This document shows positions 12,201 through 20,639 of a stretch of 64,000 nt of DNA, in pieces. The position numbers were made by a program, and so were the translations under genes. Within the stretch, counting starts at the first letter, position 1. Every line of letters begins with the position of its first letter. The notes under the pieces are model-generated. The model was not told where the DNA came from, ran no database searches, and worked only from the letters and a program-made list of their open reading frames with translations. Source of the DNA: Gammaproteobacteria bacterium (GTDB lineage Bacteria > Pseudomonadota > Gammaproteobacteria > HTCC5015). Location: positions 372,001 to 436,000 of the forward strand of contig BPKE01000002.1 in assembly GCA_026004975.1 (NCBI GenBank), in the 5' to 3' direction.

Positions 12201-12257
12201 CATAAGGGGTTCGACGCAACTTGCAGGGCGCGGGCCTTTGCGTTTAGCTGATCGACG

Positions 12258-12992
12258 ATGAAAGGCAGCGTATTCTGGCTGATCGGCATGCTGCTGGCCG
12301 TCGCGCCCCAGGGCGCTCGAGCCAGCGACTGCGCCTACGAGATCGATCTGGCCAACGGCTGGCACGACGCCGCCGGGCTGCACCTGGCGGACGGCCGCCG
12401 GCTGGCCGCCGAGGGCCGCCACGAGGCGGCGGCCGAACGCTACCGGCTCGCCGTGGAACTGCTGGAACGGGTGGTGGAGCACTACCGCACCCTGCCCGAG
12501 CGGGTTTTCGATTGCGGCCCGGCCAATGCGGCCGTCATCGCCGCCAACGCGAAGCGTGCGGCCGAGACCCTCGAACAGGTCCGCGCCCTGCGCGATGGCC
12601 TGTCCTGCCTGCGCGATCTGGCGGCGGTGGATGCCGCCAGCGACGAGGCGGCCGTCGCCTACCACGAGCGGCAGGATCCCGAGACGGCGCTGGCGGCGGC
12701 CCGCCGCGCGGCGGCCCTGGCCGAGGCGCTGCGCGAACGCGGGCTGTGCCGGGGGCCCTATGCCGCCGAATGGCAAGACAGCGCCGAGCGCGCGCGGCTC
12801 ACCCTCGAGCGGCTCGAGGCCCAGGCCGCGTGGACGCGCTGCCTCGAGGCCGACACCGAGGCCGACCGCGCCTGGCGCGGCGGGGATCGCGCGGCGGCGC
12901 GCGCCGCCCTCGAGGCGGCCCTCGCCCTGCCCGGCTGCGACGCGGCCTGGCGGGCGCGCTGGCGGGGGCGCCTCGAGCGCCTCGCCGACTGA
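12258..12992 (+). CDS. exported alpha-helical protein of unknown function
   Basis: 244 residues with a Sec signal peptide (MKGSVFWLIGMLLAVAPQGARA, cleavage near residue 22–23). The mature part is almost wholly helical and rich in Ala, Glu and Arg, with four or five cysteines spread along it (SDCAYE, FDCGP, SCLRD, LCRGP, ARCLE-like). Repeated patterns such as AADRYRLAVELLE suggest tetratricopeptide-like helix pairs, but I could not place it in a family. It is divergent from the cyclase gene and convergent with gloB (9-bp gap). Probably periplasmic. Confidence 0.75.
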   Translation: MKGSVFWLIGMLLAVAPQGARASDCAYEIDLANGWHDAAGLHLADGRRLAAEGRHEAAAERYRLAVELLERVVEHYRTLPERVFDCGPANAAVIAANAKRAAETLEQVRALRDGLSCLRDLAAVDAASDEAAVAYHERQDPETALAAARRAAALAEALRERGLCRGPYAAEWQDSAERARLTLERLEAQAAWTRCLEADTEADRAWRGGDRAAARAALEAALALPGCDAAWRARWRGRLERLAD

Positions 12993-13001
12993 AGGCGCGG
13001 C

Positions 13002-13820
13002 TCAGCCGCGAAAGCCGTCCTTCCAGCGGCGCAGCGCCGCGAACACCGCCACCGGATCGTCCAGCGGCCGGCCCGCCCAACGCTCGGCGGCGGCGCGCAC
13101 GGCCGGTTCGGCGCAGCGCAGGAACGGGTTGGTGGCCCGCTCCAGGGCGAGTGTCGAGGGCAGGGTGGGCCGCCCGGCACGGCGCGCCGCGGCGGCCTGC
13201 TCCAGGCGCCCGCGCAGCGCCGGGTTGTCCGGCTCCACCGCCAGGGCGAAGCGCAGATTCGCGACCGTGTACTCGTGCGCGCAGTACACCCGCGTCTCGT
13301 CCGGCAGGCGGGCGAGCTTGTCCAGGGAAGCGTACAGCTGTTCGGGACGACCCTCGAACAGGCGGCCGCAGCCGGCCGCGAACAGGGTGTCGCCGCAGAA
13401 CAACAGCGGCGCTCCGTCTGCGGGTGCGGCCCAGTAGGCGACGTGGCCGAGGGTGTGGCCCGGCACGTCGAGCACCGCGAAGCGCAAGGCCAAAGGCCCC
13501 GCCTCGACGGTCCCGGGTTCGGCCACGGGGATCGACACCCCGGCGATCGCCTCGCGCGCCGGCCCCCACACGCGCGGCGCATGGCCGCGGACCAACGCCG
13601 GCACGCCGCCGCAATGGTCGGCATGGTGGTGGGTGACGAGCACGCCCCACAGCCCGCCGCCTTCCTGCGCCAGCAGGCGCTCGACGCAGGCCGCATCGCC
13701 CGGGTCGACCACCAGCCACGGCCCGTCGCCGCGGCGCAGGCACCAGATGTAATTGTCTTGGAAGGCAGGCAGCGCACACACGCGCAGGGCGCCGCCGTGC
13801 TCGGTGAAGTCCGCGTACAT
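13002..13820 (-). CDS. gloB: hydroxyacylglutathione hydrolase (glyoxalase II)
   Basis: Hydrolyses S-lactoylglutathione to lactate and glutathione in methylglyoxal detoxification. The 272-residue metallo-beta-lactamase-fold protein has the metal motif THHHADH (63–69), then VPGHTLGH, FCGDTLFAAGCGRLFEG and YCAHEYT, all typical of GloB. A C-terminal HAGH-type extension ends ALRRWKDGFRG. Length is slightly above the usual 250–260. The start MYADFTEHGGALRVCALPAFQDN gives the expected N-terminal strand. It is divergent from an unknown gene pair. Confidence 0.95.
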   Translation of the reverse strand: MYADFTEHGGALRVCALPAFQDNYIWCLRRGDGPWLVVDPGDAACVERLLAQEGGGLWGVLVTHHHADHCGGVPALVRGHAPRVWGPAREAIAGVSIPVAEPGTVEAGPLALRFAVLDVPGHTLGHVAYWAAPADGAPLLFCGDTLFAAGCGRLFEGRPEQLYASLDKLARLPDETRVYCAHEYTVANLRFALAVEPDNPALRGRLEQAAAARRAGRPTLPSTLALERATNPFLRCAEPAVRAAAERWAGRPLDDPVAVFAALRRWKDGFRG

Positions 13821-13962
13821 GGTCCTTTCGAGCTTAACCCATCGCGCCGGCGGGCGACAGCGCGGCCGACCGCGGAACGGGCACGGGTCTTGCGAGCTCT
13901 AAAGCAAGCGCGGCCCGCCGGGTCGTGCGACCTGGCACGAGGAACGAGAAAGGTGGAACGAC

Positions 13963-14583
13963 ATGCCCGAGCATCCCGTGCTGAAACACCGCAATCTGCG
14001 CGCCTTCTTCCAGGAATCGCTGGAGCAGGCCATCGCGCACCAGCGCGTGGAGGTCACCGATCCGACACTGACCTACCTGGTCAACTTGTTGACCCATTTC
14101 GTCCACGCCGAGAACCTCTTCGAGCGCAGCGCCGAAGGGCTGTCTCTCAAGCCCTTGGCGCTGCACTACCGCGATGCGATCCAGGCACCGGACGCCCTGG
14201 CCCGCAGCGTCGCCCTCCAGCGGCTCGGCGACTGCGCCCTGTTCATCGCCGGCTTTTTCGCCGATTACCTGCGCCGGCGGCCGGTGGACCTGGATTACTA
14301 CATCGGCATGGGCGGCACCGCCTATGCCAGTCTCGCCAACCTGCGCGACCGGCGCCTGGCCGACGCCGCGCTCGGGGAGATCTTCGCCGAGCTGGCCGAG
14401 AAGTTCGTGGCCTTCGTCGACCTCCTGGCCGAGATCGGCGAAGCCATGCCCGGCCGCGGCGACCGCGACCTGTTGCGCCTGTACGAAATCTGGCTGCGCA
14501 CCGGCAGCGCCCGGGCGCGCCGGCGGCTGCTGGACGCCGGGGTGCCGCTGGGCGGGCGGGCCCAGGCGGACACCCGGCACTGA
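13963..14583 (+). CDS. conserved protein of unknown function (206 aa), first of a pair
   Basis: A soluble, all-helical protein without signal peptide, beginning MPEHPVLKHRNLRAFFQESL. Conserved-looking segments include YLVNLLTHFVHAENLFE, RLGDCALFIAGFFADYL and DYYIGMGGTAYASL. I recall similar uncharacterised proteins in other gammaproteobacteria but know no function. A strong AAAGGTGG ribosome-binding site precedes the ATG. A small inverted repeat (TCGTGC/GCACGA, 13923–13940) lies in the 142-bp spacer to gloB. Its stop overlaps the next start (TGATG), so the two are translationally coupled. Confidence 0.85.
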   Translation: MPEHPVLKHRNLRAFFQESLEQAIAHQRVEVTDPTLTYLVNLLTHFVHAENLFERSAEGLSLKPLALHYRDAIQAPDALARSVALQRLGDCALFIAGFFADYLRRRPVDLDYYIGMGGTAYASLANLRDRRLADAALGEIFAELAEKFVAFVDLLAEIGEAMPGRGDRDLLRLYEIWLRTGSARARRRLLDAGVPLGGRAQADTRH

Positions 14584-15242
14584 TGGACGCCTCGGGCGCC
14601 TTCCTCGGCGAACTGCAGGCACGGCTCGCGCACTGGTACGAGATCGAGCCGCCCTGCCCGATCGCCCCCTTCGTGCTCAGCGACCGCACGCTGCTCGCCC
14701 GCCTGCTGCCGGCGGACGCCGGACCGGCGCGGCGCGAGCAATTGCTGGTGGCCGGCGACGGCGAACGGCTGGCCGTGTCGCTGTTCCTGGACGCCGAGCT
14801 GCTGCGCGCCGCCGAGGCGCTCGCGCGGCGCGCGCCCGCCCACGACGCCGACCTGGACGCGCTGTGGCTGCTGGTCGAAGGGGTCAGCCACTTTTTGCAC
14901 CTGACCTGGCGGGCCACCACCCGGCGCCCGGTCAGCGCCCTGGAGCTGGAGCTGCACGGCGAGATCGACAAATTCCTCTACGCCCGCGAGCGGCTGCTCG
15001 AGGCCGGCGCCGCCGACGCCGTCGCGCTGTACCGGAAGCTGTTCGAGGACAGCGCCCTTCTGCCCGAGCTCGATGCGGCCGAGGCCGAGCGCTACCTGAC
15101 CGCCAGCCGCTACGCGGCCCGGTTCTGCCGGCGCTACCTCGCCCCGCGGCCGCTGGGCGCCGCCGCGCTGCGCGAGCTGCGCCGCTTCTACCGCCTGCCC
15201 CTGCGCGCCAAGATGCGCCACATCGACGGCCTCCGGCACTGA
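14583..15242 (+). CDS. conserved protein of unknown function (219 aa), second of a pair
   Basis: Soluble protein starting MDASGAFLGELQARLAHWYE, coupled to the gene before it by a TGATG overlap. The most family-like part is LLVEGVSHFLHLTWRATTRRPVSALELELHGEIDKF (split at residue about 115), a pattern I associate with uncharacterised proteobacterial proteins. The C-terminus (RRFYRLPLRAKMRHIDGL) is basic. No catalytic motif or membrane segment is visible. Coupling suggests it works with its upstream partner, perhaps as a complex. Confidence 0.85.
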   Translation: MDASGAFLGELQARLAHWYEIEPPCPIAPFVLSDRTLLARLLPADAGPARREQLLVAGDGERLAVSLFLDAELLRAAEALARRAPAHDADLDALWLLVEGVSHFLHLTWRATTRRPVSALELELHGEIDKFLYARERLLEAGAADAVALYRKLFEDSALLPELDAAEAERYLTASRYAARFCRRYLAPRPLGAAALRELRRFYRLPLRAKMRHIDGLRH

Positions 15243-15312
15243 AGCGCGGCGGCCCGCGCACTGCTGCTACAATCCCGGCGTCGACGACGGACAGCAAGGC
15301 AGGTGGGCCGCC

Positions 15313-16029
15313 ATGATCGAAACACGCCTCATCGAGTACCGCCACGAGCAAACCGTCCTGGAAGGCTTCCTCGCTGCCCCCCGCGGGGTGCGCTCGGGCC
15401 CCACCGTGCTCGTCGCCCACATGTGGGGCGGCCGCGTGCCCTTCGTCTGCGAGAAGGCGCGGGCGCTGGCCGAACAGGGCTACACCGCCTTCGCACTCGA
15501 CGTCTACGGCAAGGGCGTGTTCGGCCGCAGCCGCGAAGAATGCGCCGCGCTGATGAAACCGTTCGTGGACGACCGGCGTCGGCTGGTCGCCCGCCTGCAG
15601 GCCGCGCTGGACACCGCCCGCGCGCAGGCCGAGTGCGACCCCGAACGGGTGGCGATCATGGGCTACTGCTTCGGCGGGCTGTGCGCGCTCGATCTCGCGC
15701 GCAGCGGTGCGCCGCTGCGCGGGGCGGCGAGCGTGCACGGCCTGCTGCCGCCGGCGATCGAGCCGCTCGCGCCGGGCCGGGTGCAAGCCGCGGTGTTGCT
15801 GTTGCACGGCGAAAAGGATCCGACGGCGACCCTCGACGACCTGCGGCGCATCCAGGACGAGCTGAGCGGGGCCGGCGTGGACTGGCAAAGCGTGGTCTAC
15901 GGCGGGGCCTACCATGCGTTCACCAACCCCGAGGCCAACGACCCGGATTTCGGCACCGTATACGACGCGCGCGCCGACCGGCGCAGTTGGCGGGCGCTGC
16001 TCGCCTTCCTCGACGAAGTGCTGGCCTGA
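15313..16029 (+). CDS. dienelactone hydrolase family protein
   Basis: An alpha/beta hydrolase of 238 residues with the nucleophile elbow GYCFGG (Cys119 as nucleophile, typical of dienelactone hydrolases rather than Ser). Asp in LLLHGEKDPT and His in GAYHAFTNPEAND complete the triad. Carboxymethylenebutenolidase activity is the family's best-known function, but no aromatic-degradation genes are nearby, so the substrate is unknown. It starts 70 bp after the unknown pair and is coupled to the following lipoprotein gene (TGATG). Confidence 0.9.
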   Translation: MIETRLIEYRHEQTVLEGFLAAPRGVRSGPTVLVAHMWGGRVPFVCEKARALAEQGYTAFALDVYGKGVFGRSREECAALMKPFVDDRRRLVARLQAALDTARAQAECDPERVAIMGYCFGGLCALDLARSGAPLRGAASVHGLLPPAIEPLAPGRVQAAVLLLHGEKDPTATLDDLRRIQDELSGAGVDWQSVVYGGAYHAFTNPEANDPDFGTVYDARADRRSWRALLAFLDEVLA

Positions 16030-16721
16030 TGCGCCGCGGGCTGGCCGCGGCGCTGCTGCTCGCCGGCTGTGCCGCGCCGCCGGCGCCCGAACGGCCGGCA
16101 CCGCCCCTGGCCGAGGGCCCGCCAGCGGGGTTCGCGGGCCGCGTTTTGGCGATCGATCCGGCCCGCTCCGTGCTGATCGCCGGCGTGCGCCGCGAGGGCA
16201 CCCTGGCCGCCCTCGGCCACGACCACCTGTTGCGCTGCCGCTGCCTGTCCGGGCGGATCTACCGCGGCGACGACGGCACGGCCAGCGCGCGCCTGGCGAT
16301 CGAGGTCGGCGCCTTCGAGGTCGACCCGCCCGATCTGCTCGCAGCGCGCCCCGACTGGGCGGCCCACGCCGCGCGCGGCGAGGCCGCCGCCGCCACCCGC
16401 GAAAATCTCCTCGGCCCGGCCCTGCTCGACGCCGCCCGCCATCCGCGCATCACCCTGCAGGTGGCGCTGGTCGAGGCGACCGGGCCGCAGGCGCGCCTGG
16501 AGGTGGACGCCCGCGTCAAGGGCCGCGCGCAACGTTTCACCACGGCCGTGGACATCGAGCGGCTGGAAGACGACGGCGAAGGACTCGTCCTGCGTCTGCG
16601 CGGCACCGTCCGTCACGGCGAGCTGGGGCTGACCCCGTTCAGCGTCATGGGCGGCGCCTTGCGCGTCGCCGATCCGATCGAGGTCGAAATCGAGCTCGTC
16701 AGCCGCGCGGTGCCCCGCTGA
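16029..16721 (+). CDS. YceI-like lipoprotein
   Basis: 230 residues starting MRRGLAAALLLAGCAAPP: a lipoprotein signal with lipobox LLAGC (Cys14). The remainder resembles the YceI lipocalin-like barrel that binds isoprenoid or other lipids in the periplasm: VLIAGVRREGTLAALGHDHLLRC, LLDAARHPRITLQV, and a closing LRGTVRHGELGLTPFSVMGG. Being a lipoprotein is less common for YceI proteins, which are usually soluble. Its end overlaps the convergent GH8-like gene by 23 bp. Confidence 0.85.
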   Translation: MRRGLAAALLLAGCAAPPAPERPAPPLAEGPPAGFAGRVLAIDPARSVLIAGVRREGTLAALGHDHLLRCRCLSGRIYRGDDGTASARLAIEVGAFEVDPPDLLAARPDWAAHAARGEAAAATRENLLGPALLDAARHPRITLQVALVEATGPQARLEVDARVKGRAQRFTTAVDIERLEDDGEGLVLRLRGTVRHGELGLTPFSVMGGALRVADPIEVEIELVSRAVPR

Positions 16722-18114
16722 GCCCATCCAGCCGCAGGACCGGCGCGTACCGGTCGAGGCGCGCCCAGGCCGGCTCCGGCAACCCGGCCGCCGTCCCGCC
16801 CCGGCGGGCCTCGAGCAGGGACACCAGGTCCGGCATGGCGCCCTCGATGAACATCAGATTCAACAAGCGCCAGGTGGACTCGTAGTAGCTCTGGGCGACG
16901 TCGGCGGCGAGCAGCGCGGCGTGGGCGTCGCGCACGAACTCGGCGTACTGCGGGAACAGCGAAGCCGCCGCGGCGGCGGTGCCGTAGAACAAGGTCGCGT
17001 GGTACGCCCCCTCGCCGGTGGTTTTCGGGTGCGGCGTACCGTCCAGCAGGTAGCCGGAGACGATGTTCGGCACACCGAGGCGGGCGAAGAACCCCGCCAC
17101 CCGCTCCACATAGGCGCGCGCCGCCGGGTCACCCCGCCAACAGGCGTACTGCGCCATCTGGAAGGGCACCCGCGCCGCGCCGAACTCGTAGTGTGTCGGC
17201 GCCTCGACCACCGTGCCGTCCGCCAGCGTGGTGGTGTAAGCGGGCGCGGCGCGGCCGTCGGTGAGGCTCCAGGTCGGCATCAAGCCGGTCTCGAGGTTGC
17301 CGTTGTCGGCGTTGAGCGTCGCCTGGAAAATCTCCCAATTTCGCGCCAGCACCTGGTTCCAGAACGTCGGGTCACCGCTGTACTCGCCGAAACGGCGGTA
17401 ATACGCCGGCTTGAAATGCGACACGCTCAATGAATCGGTGCGCCCCCAACTGTCGCCGGGGCGGATGACCAAGGTCTCGTCGATGTCGTGGCGGCGGATG
17501 CGTTCGATCTGTCGTGCCGCCGCCTGGCGGTAGAAATCCCCCACCTGCTCGCCCCACTGGACATCGGCCAGGATCAGCGCATAGGCCATGTCCTGGTCGG
17601 CGTCCGAGGACGACCCGCAGTAGACCATGTCCGGGCAATAACCGCGCCCCTCCGGATCGATGTACCAGTGCATCAACCCGCTGCGCTTGTTGGCCCAGCG
17701 CCGCGCATAGGCATACAGGTCGTCGAACAGGGCGCGGTCGTCGAAATACGCCGCGAGCAGCATGCCGTAGGCGGTGGTGTGCGACAGCGAGGCGTTCGGC
17801 CGCAACCAGGTGTACTCCGGCGCCATGACGCGGCGGCGCCCGCCCGCGCCCTGCCTCGTCACCAGGTGCGCCTTCCAGCTCTCCCAGGCCGCATGCAGAC
17901 GCGCCGGATCGCCGGCCACCGCCGCCGGGCAATCCGGCCCGTTGGCATCGGCGGCCGGGAAGGGGAAGCGGCCGGCGACGGCGGCATCCGTCGGCGGGGG
18001 CAGAGCCTCGGGCTCGATGCCGCGGGCATGGAACAGCGCCGCGGCGGTGAAACTGCCGGCCGCGAGCAACAAGACCACGACGACCAGCAGCTGCAAGCGG
18101 ACTCCAACGGTCAT
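16699..18114 (-). CDS. glycoside hydrolase family 8-like protein lacking canonical catalytic residues
   Basis: 471 residues from ATG 18114 (GGGAG ribosome-binding site). An N-terminal membrane helix or signal anchor (about 8–28) precedes an (alpha/alpha)6-barrel GH8-like domain. The GH8 signature SSSDADQDMAYALILAD (168–184) is clear, as are PNASLSHTTAYGMLLAAYF and HYEFGAARVPF. Known endoglucanases carry a Glu acid in a SEGxGYGM-type motif and an Asp base in Y-x-YDAxR. Here the corresponding residues are His112 and Gly312. It may therefore be inactive, bind glycan, or use another mechanism. It is divergent from a membrane-bound AraC-type regulator, suggesting regulated expression. Alternative: a distinct GH8-related clade with a different acid/base pair. 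Confidence 0.85.
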   Translation of the reverse strand: MTVGVRLQLLVVVVLLLAAGSFTAAALFHARGIEPEALPPPTDAAVAGRFPFPAADANGPDCPAAVAGDPARLHAAWESWKAHLVTRQGAGGRRRVMAPEYTWLRPNASLSHTTAYGMLLAAYFDDRALFDDLYAYARRWANKRSGLMHWYIDPEGRGYCPDMVYCGSSSDADQDMAYALILADVQWGEQVGDFYRQAAARQIERIRRHDIDETLVIRPGDSWGRTDSLSVSHFKPAYYRRFGEYSGDPTFWNQVLARNWEIFQATLNADNGNLETGLMPTWSLTDGRAAPAYTTTLADGTVVEAPTHYEFGAARVPFQMAQYACWRGDPAARAYVERVAGFFARLGVPNIVSGYLLDGTPHPKTTGEGAYHATLFYGTAAAAASLFPQYAEFVRDAHAALLAADVAQSYYESTWRLLNLMFIEGAMPDLVSLLEARRGGTAAGLPEPAWARLDRYAPVLRLDGLSGAPRG

Positions 18115-18378
18115 GACGACTCCCTGTACCTCGTCCTGGGCGGTGAAAACCCCGCGCAAGACGCGCCGGGCGACGTGTCGACACCGGTTGTCGGGGAGCG
18201 CGCCGCGCGCCGTCGCGGCCCACCGACACCGGGAAACGGGCGCCCGCCCGTCCCTGCGCGTGCAGCCGAGGCGCGTCCAGAGAACGTTCGTTATCGTTTT
18301 CCCCTTAGTCTAGCCCGGATCGGGCGAACCTGTATAGCGCATGCGCAAAGCAGGGCGGGCAGGCGCCCGTGCAGGGCC

Positions 18379-18401
18379 TATAATCTAAGGGTATCCCCTT
18401 A
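18379..18401 (+). promoter_or_regulatory. candidate promoter/operator between the GH8-like and araC-type genes
   Basis: The 425-bp divergent spacer (18,115–18,539) contains TATAAT at 18379–18384 reading towards the regulator, and directly after it the inverted repeat TAAGGG-TATC-CCCTTA (18386–18401). CCCCTTA recurs at 18301–18307, about 95 bp away on the side of the GH8-like gene. No clear −35 box is seen. An operator overlapping the −10/+1 region would fit autoregulation, with the second copy acting on the divergent gene. The rest of the spacer shows nothing identifiable. Confidence 0.4.
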
Positions 18402-18539
18402 TGCAGCGCAGCCGGACGCGCGACGGCCCTCGCGGATCCGGGGCCGACGCCGGGGTCGGCACGCAGAGGCGGGGGCGGTGTAGAATCACCCGTTCGCATC
18501 GCCCGGACGGACCCTCGCGACGAGACGACACAGGCTGCG

Positions 18540-19748
18540 GTGAACCAGGTCCTCTTCAACTTCCACGACATGATCCACTTCGTCACGGCGGTGCTGGCCG
18601 GCCTGCTGGCGGTGCTGCTGTGCCTGTTCCCGGGCAACGAACGAAGGCTCAGTCACTATCTGCTCGGCGCCGTGCTGCTCATGTACGCGGTGATCGCGCT
18701 GGACAAGCTGGTCACCTATTCAGAAGAAGTGCGCTACGTCCTCCTGGAACACTCGACGAACTGGTTTTTGTGGGGCAACGCCGCACTGCTGCTGGAAGCG
18801 CCCCTGCTCTACGGCTACGTGCGCACGGTGGCGGACAAGCGTTTCCGGCTCGAGCCGAAGCACCTGCTGCACCTCGTCCCCTGCCTGCTGTACCTGGTCT
18901 ACGTCTGGTTCCTGTACTACCGCTACGACGAGCTCACCGAGTACCGCCTGATGGTGGGACTCGGCGTCTACGACCACTGGACGTTCAAGTACTTCTACCT
19001 GATCCGCGATTCGCTGCGCGTGGCCTACGGCGTCGCCGGCATCTACGTGCTGTTCGAATACCAGCGGGCGATCCGCCAGCGCTTCTCGGAGATCGACAAG
19101 ATCGACATGCAGTGGCTGGTGATCATCGTGGTGGGCTTCCTGCTCTACCGCGCCTGGATGTTCATCGAGTCGGTGTATTCGGCGGGCGTGTGGATCCTGA
19201 TCGGCGAACCCACCCGCCAGTACCTGCACGTGATGGCCCTCTCCGGCCTGGTGTCGAGCTACATGGCGTTTTTCCTCGTCGTGATGCTGGTGTTTTTCGG
19301 CCTGCGCTATTCGCTGCTTCTGGAAGGCGTCGAACTGGTCAACGAGCAGAACGACGACGACCGACCCTTGTCGCTCGATTGGAAGGCGGCCAAGCGGGTC
19401 ATCGAATTCATGCAGAACGAGCGCCCCTACCTGGAGCACAACATCACGATCGACGCGCTGGCCGGCCGCCTGGGCATGCCGACGCGCACCCTGTCGCTGC
19501 TGCTCAACCGCCATTTCGGCAAGAATTTCTTCGAGTACATCAACGGCTACCGGGTCGAACACGCCAAGGCGCTGCTGTGCGAACACCCGGAGATGTCGGT
19601 GGTGGACGTCATGCACGAGGCGGGCTTCAGCAGCAAGTCATCGTTCAACGACTGCTTCAAGAAACTCACCGGCATGACCCCGCGCGAGTACCGCAAGCGC
19701 TGCCCCGCCAAGGGCGCGGCGCCGACCGCGGAGACATCGCAGGCCTGA
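18540..19748 (+). CDS. AraC-family transcriptional regulator with multi-helix membrane sensor
   Basis: 402 residues from a GTG start giving MNQVLFNFHDMIHFVTAVL, which fits related membrane AraC proteins I recall. About seven membrane helices occupy residues 10–270. The C-terminal AraC/XylS DNA-binding domain spans about 300–395: two helix-turn-helix units including ITIDALAGRLGMPTRTLSLLL and DVMHEAGFSSKSSFNDCFKKLTGMTPREYRK. Such proteins sense a signal in or across the membrane and bind DNA directly. The likely target is the divergent GH8-like gene, its own promoter, or both. It is convergent with ctaB (3-bp gap). Confidence 0.93.
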   Translation: MNQVLFNFHDMIHFVTAVLAGLLAVLLCLFPGNERRLSHYLLGAVLLMYAVIALDKLVTYSEEVRYVLLEHSTNWFLWGNAALLLEAPLLYGYVRTVADKRFRLEPKHLLHLVPCLLYLVYVWFLYYRYDELTEYRLMVGLGVYDHWTFKYFYLIRDSLRVAYGVAGIYVLFEYQRAIRQRFSEIDKIDMQWLVIIVVGFLLYRAWMFIESVYSAGVWILIGEPTRQYLHVMALSGLVSSYMAFFLVVMLVFFGLRYSLLLEGVELVNEQNDDDRPLSLDWKAAKRVIEFMQNERPYLEHNITIDALAGRLGMPTRTLSLLLNRHFGKNFFEYINGYRVEHAKALLCEHPEMSVVDVMHEAGFSSKSSFNDCFKKLTGMTPREYRKRCPAKGAAPTAETSQA

Positions 19749-19751
19749 GGT

Positions 19752-20639
19752 TCAAGCGGGCACCGGCAAGCGGCCGACCCCGAGGTAATGGTCGGCGAGC
19801 AAGGCGGCGAACAGCGCGGCCAGGTAAACGATCGAGTAGCGGAAGGTGCGCATCGCCAGGCGGTCGTCGGCCCGGCGATAGAGCCGCCAGGCGAGTTGCA
19901 GGAAGCGCAGATCGAGCGCCGTGGCGACGAGCAGGTACGGCCAGCCGCTCATGCCGCTCAGCCACGGCAGCCAGCTCACCACCCACAGCAGGACGGCGTA
20001 CAGCACAATGTGCAGGCGGGTCAACGCCGGCCCGTGGGTGACCGGGAGCATCGGGATGTCGGCACGCCGGTAGTCCTCGCGGCGCGCCACCGCCAGCGCC
20101 CAGAAATGCGGGGGCGTCCAGACGTAGATGATCAGGCACGGCAGCAGGGCGTGGGCGTCCACGCGGCCGCTGACCGCCGTCCAGCCGAGCAGCGGCGGCA
20201 GCGCCCCGGCCAGCCCGCCGATGACGATGTTCTGCGGCGTGGCCCGCTTCAGGTAAACCGTGTAGATGACGGCGTAGGCGATCAGGGTGGCGAAGGTGAG
20301 CACGGCGGTGAGCCCGTTGACACCGAGGGCCAGCACCGCCATGGAGGCCGCGCTGAGCGCCAGGGCGAAGAGCAGGGCGCCGCGCGTGTCGACCGCCCCG
20401 CGCGGCAGCGGTCGCCCGCAAGTGCGCGCCATGCGCGCATCGATGTTGCGCTCGATCAGGTGGTTGAAGGCGGCGGCGCCGGCGGCCGCCAGCCAGATGC
20501 CGAGCAAACCCAGCACCACGGGTCGCCAGGGCGGCAGCCCGGGCGTCGCCAGCAGCATGCCGACGAAGGCGGTGAACACGATCAGCACCACCACCCGCGG
20601 CTTGGTCAGCGCCCAGTAGGCGCGCCAGGCGCCGCTCAT
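19752..20639 (-). CDS. ctaB: protoheme IX farnesyltransferase (heme O synthase)
   Basis: UbiA-type membrane prenyltransferase that converts heme B to heme O for the terminal oxidase. 295 residues from ATG 20639, with the first Asp-rich motif [20 protein letters not shown] and the second region [28 protein letters not shown], plus [10 protein letters not shown]. Its start overlaps the ctaA stop (ATGA). It is the last gene of the cytochrome oxidase assembly operon. A longer upstream frame is only a shadow of ctaA. Confidence 0.96.
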   Translation of the reverse strand: MSGAWRAYWALTKPRVVVLIVFTAFVGMLLATPGLPPWRPVVLGLLGIWLAAAGAAAFNHLIERNIDARMARTCGRPLPRGAVDTRGALLFALALSAASMAVLALGVNGLTAVLTFATLIAYAVIYTVYLKRATPQNIVIGGLAGALPPLLGWTAVSGRVDAHALLPCLIIYVWTPPHFWALAVARREDYRRADIPMLPVTHGPALTRLHIVLYAVLLWVVSWLPWLSGMSGWPYLLVATALDLRFLQLAWRLYRRADDRLAMRTFRYSIVYLAALFAALLADHYLGVGRLPVPA

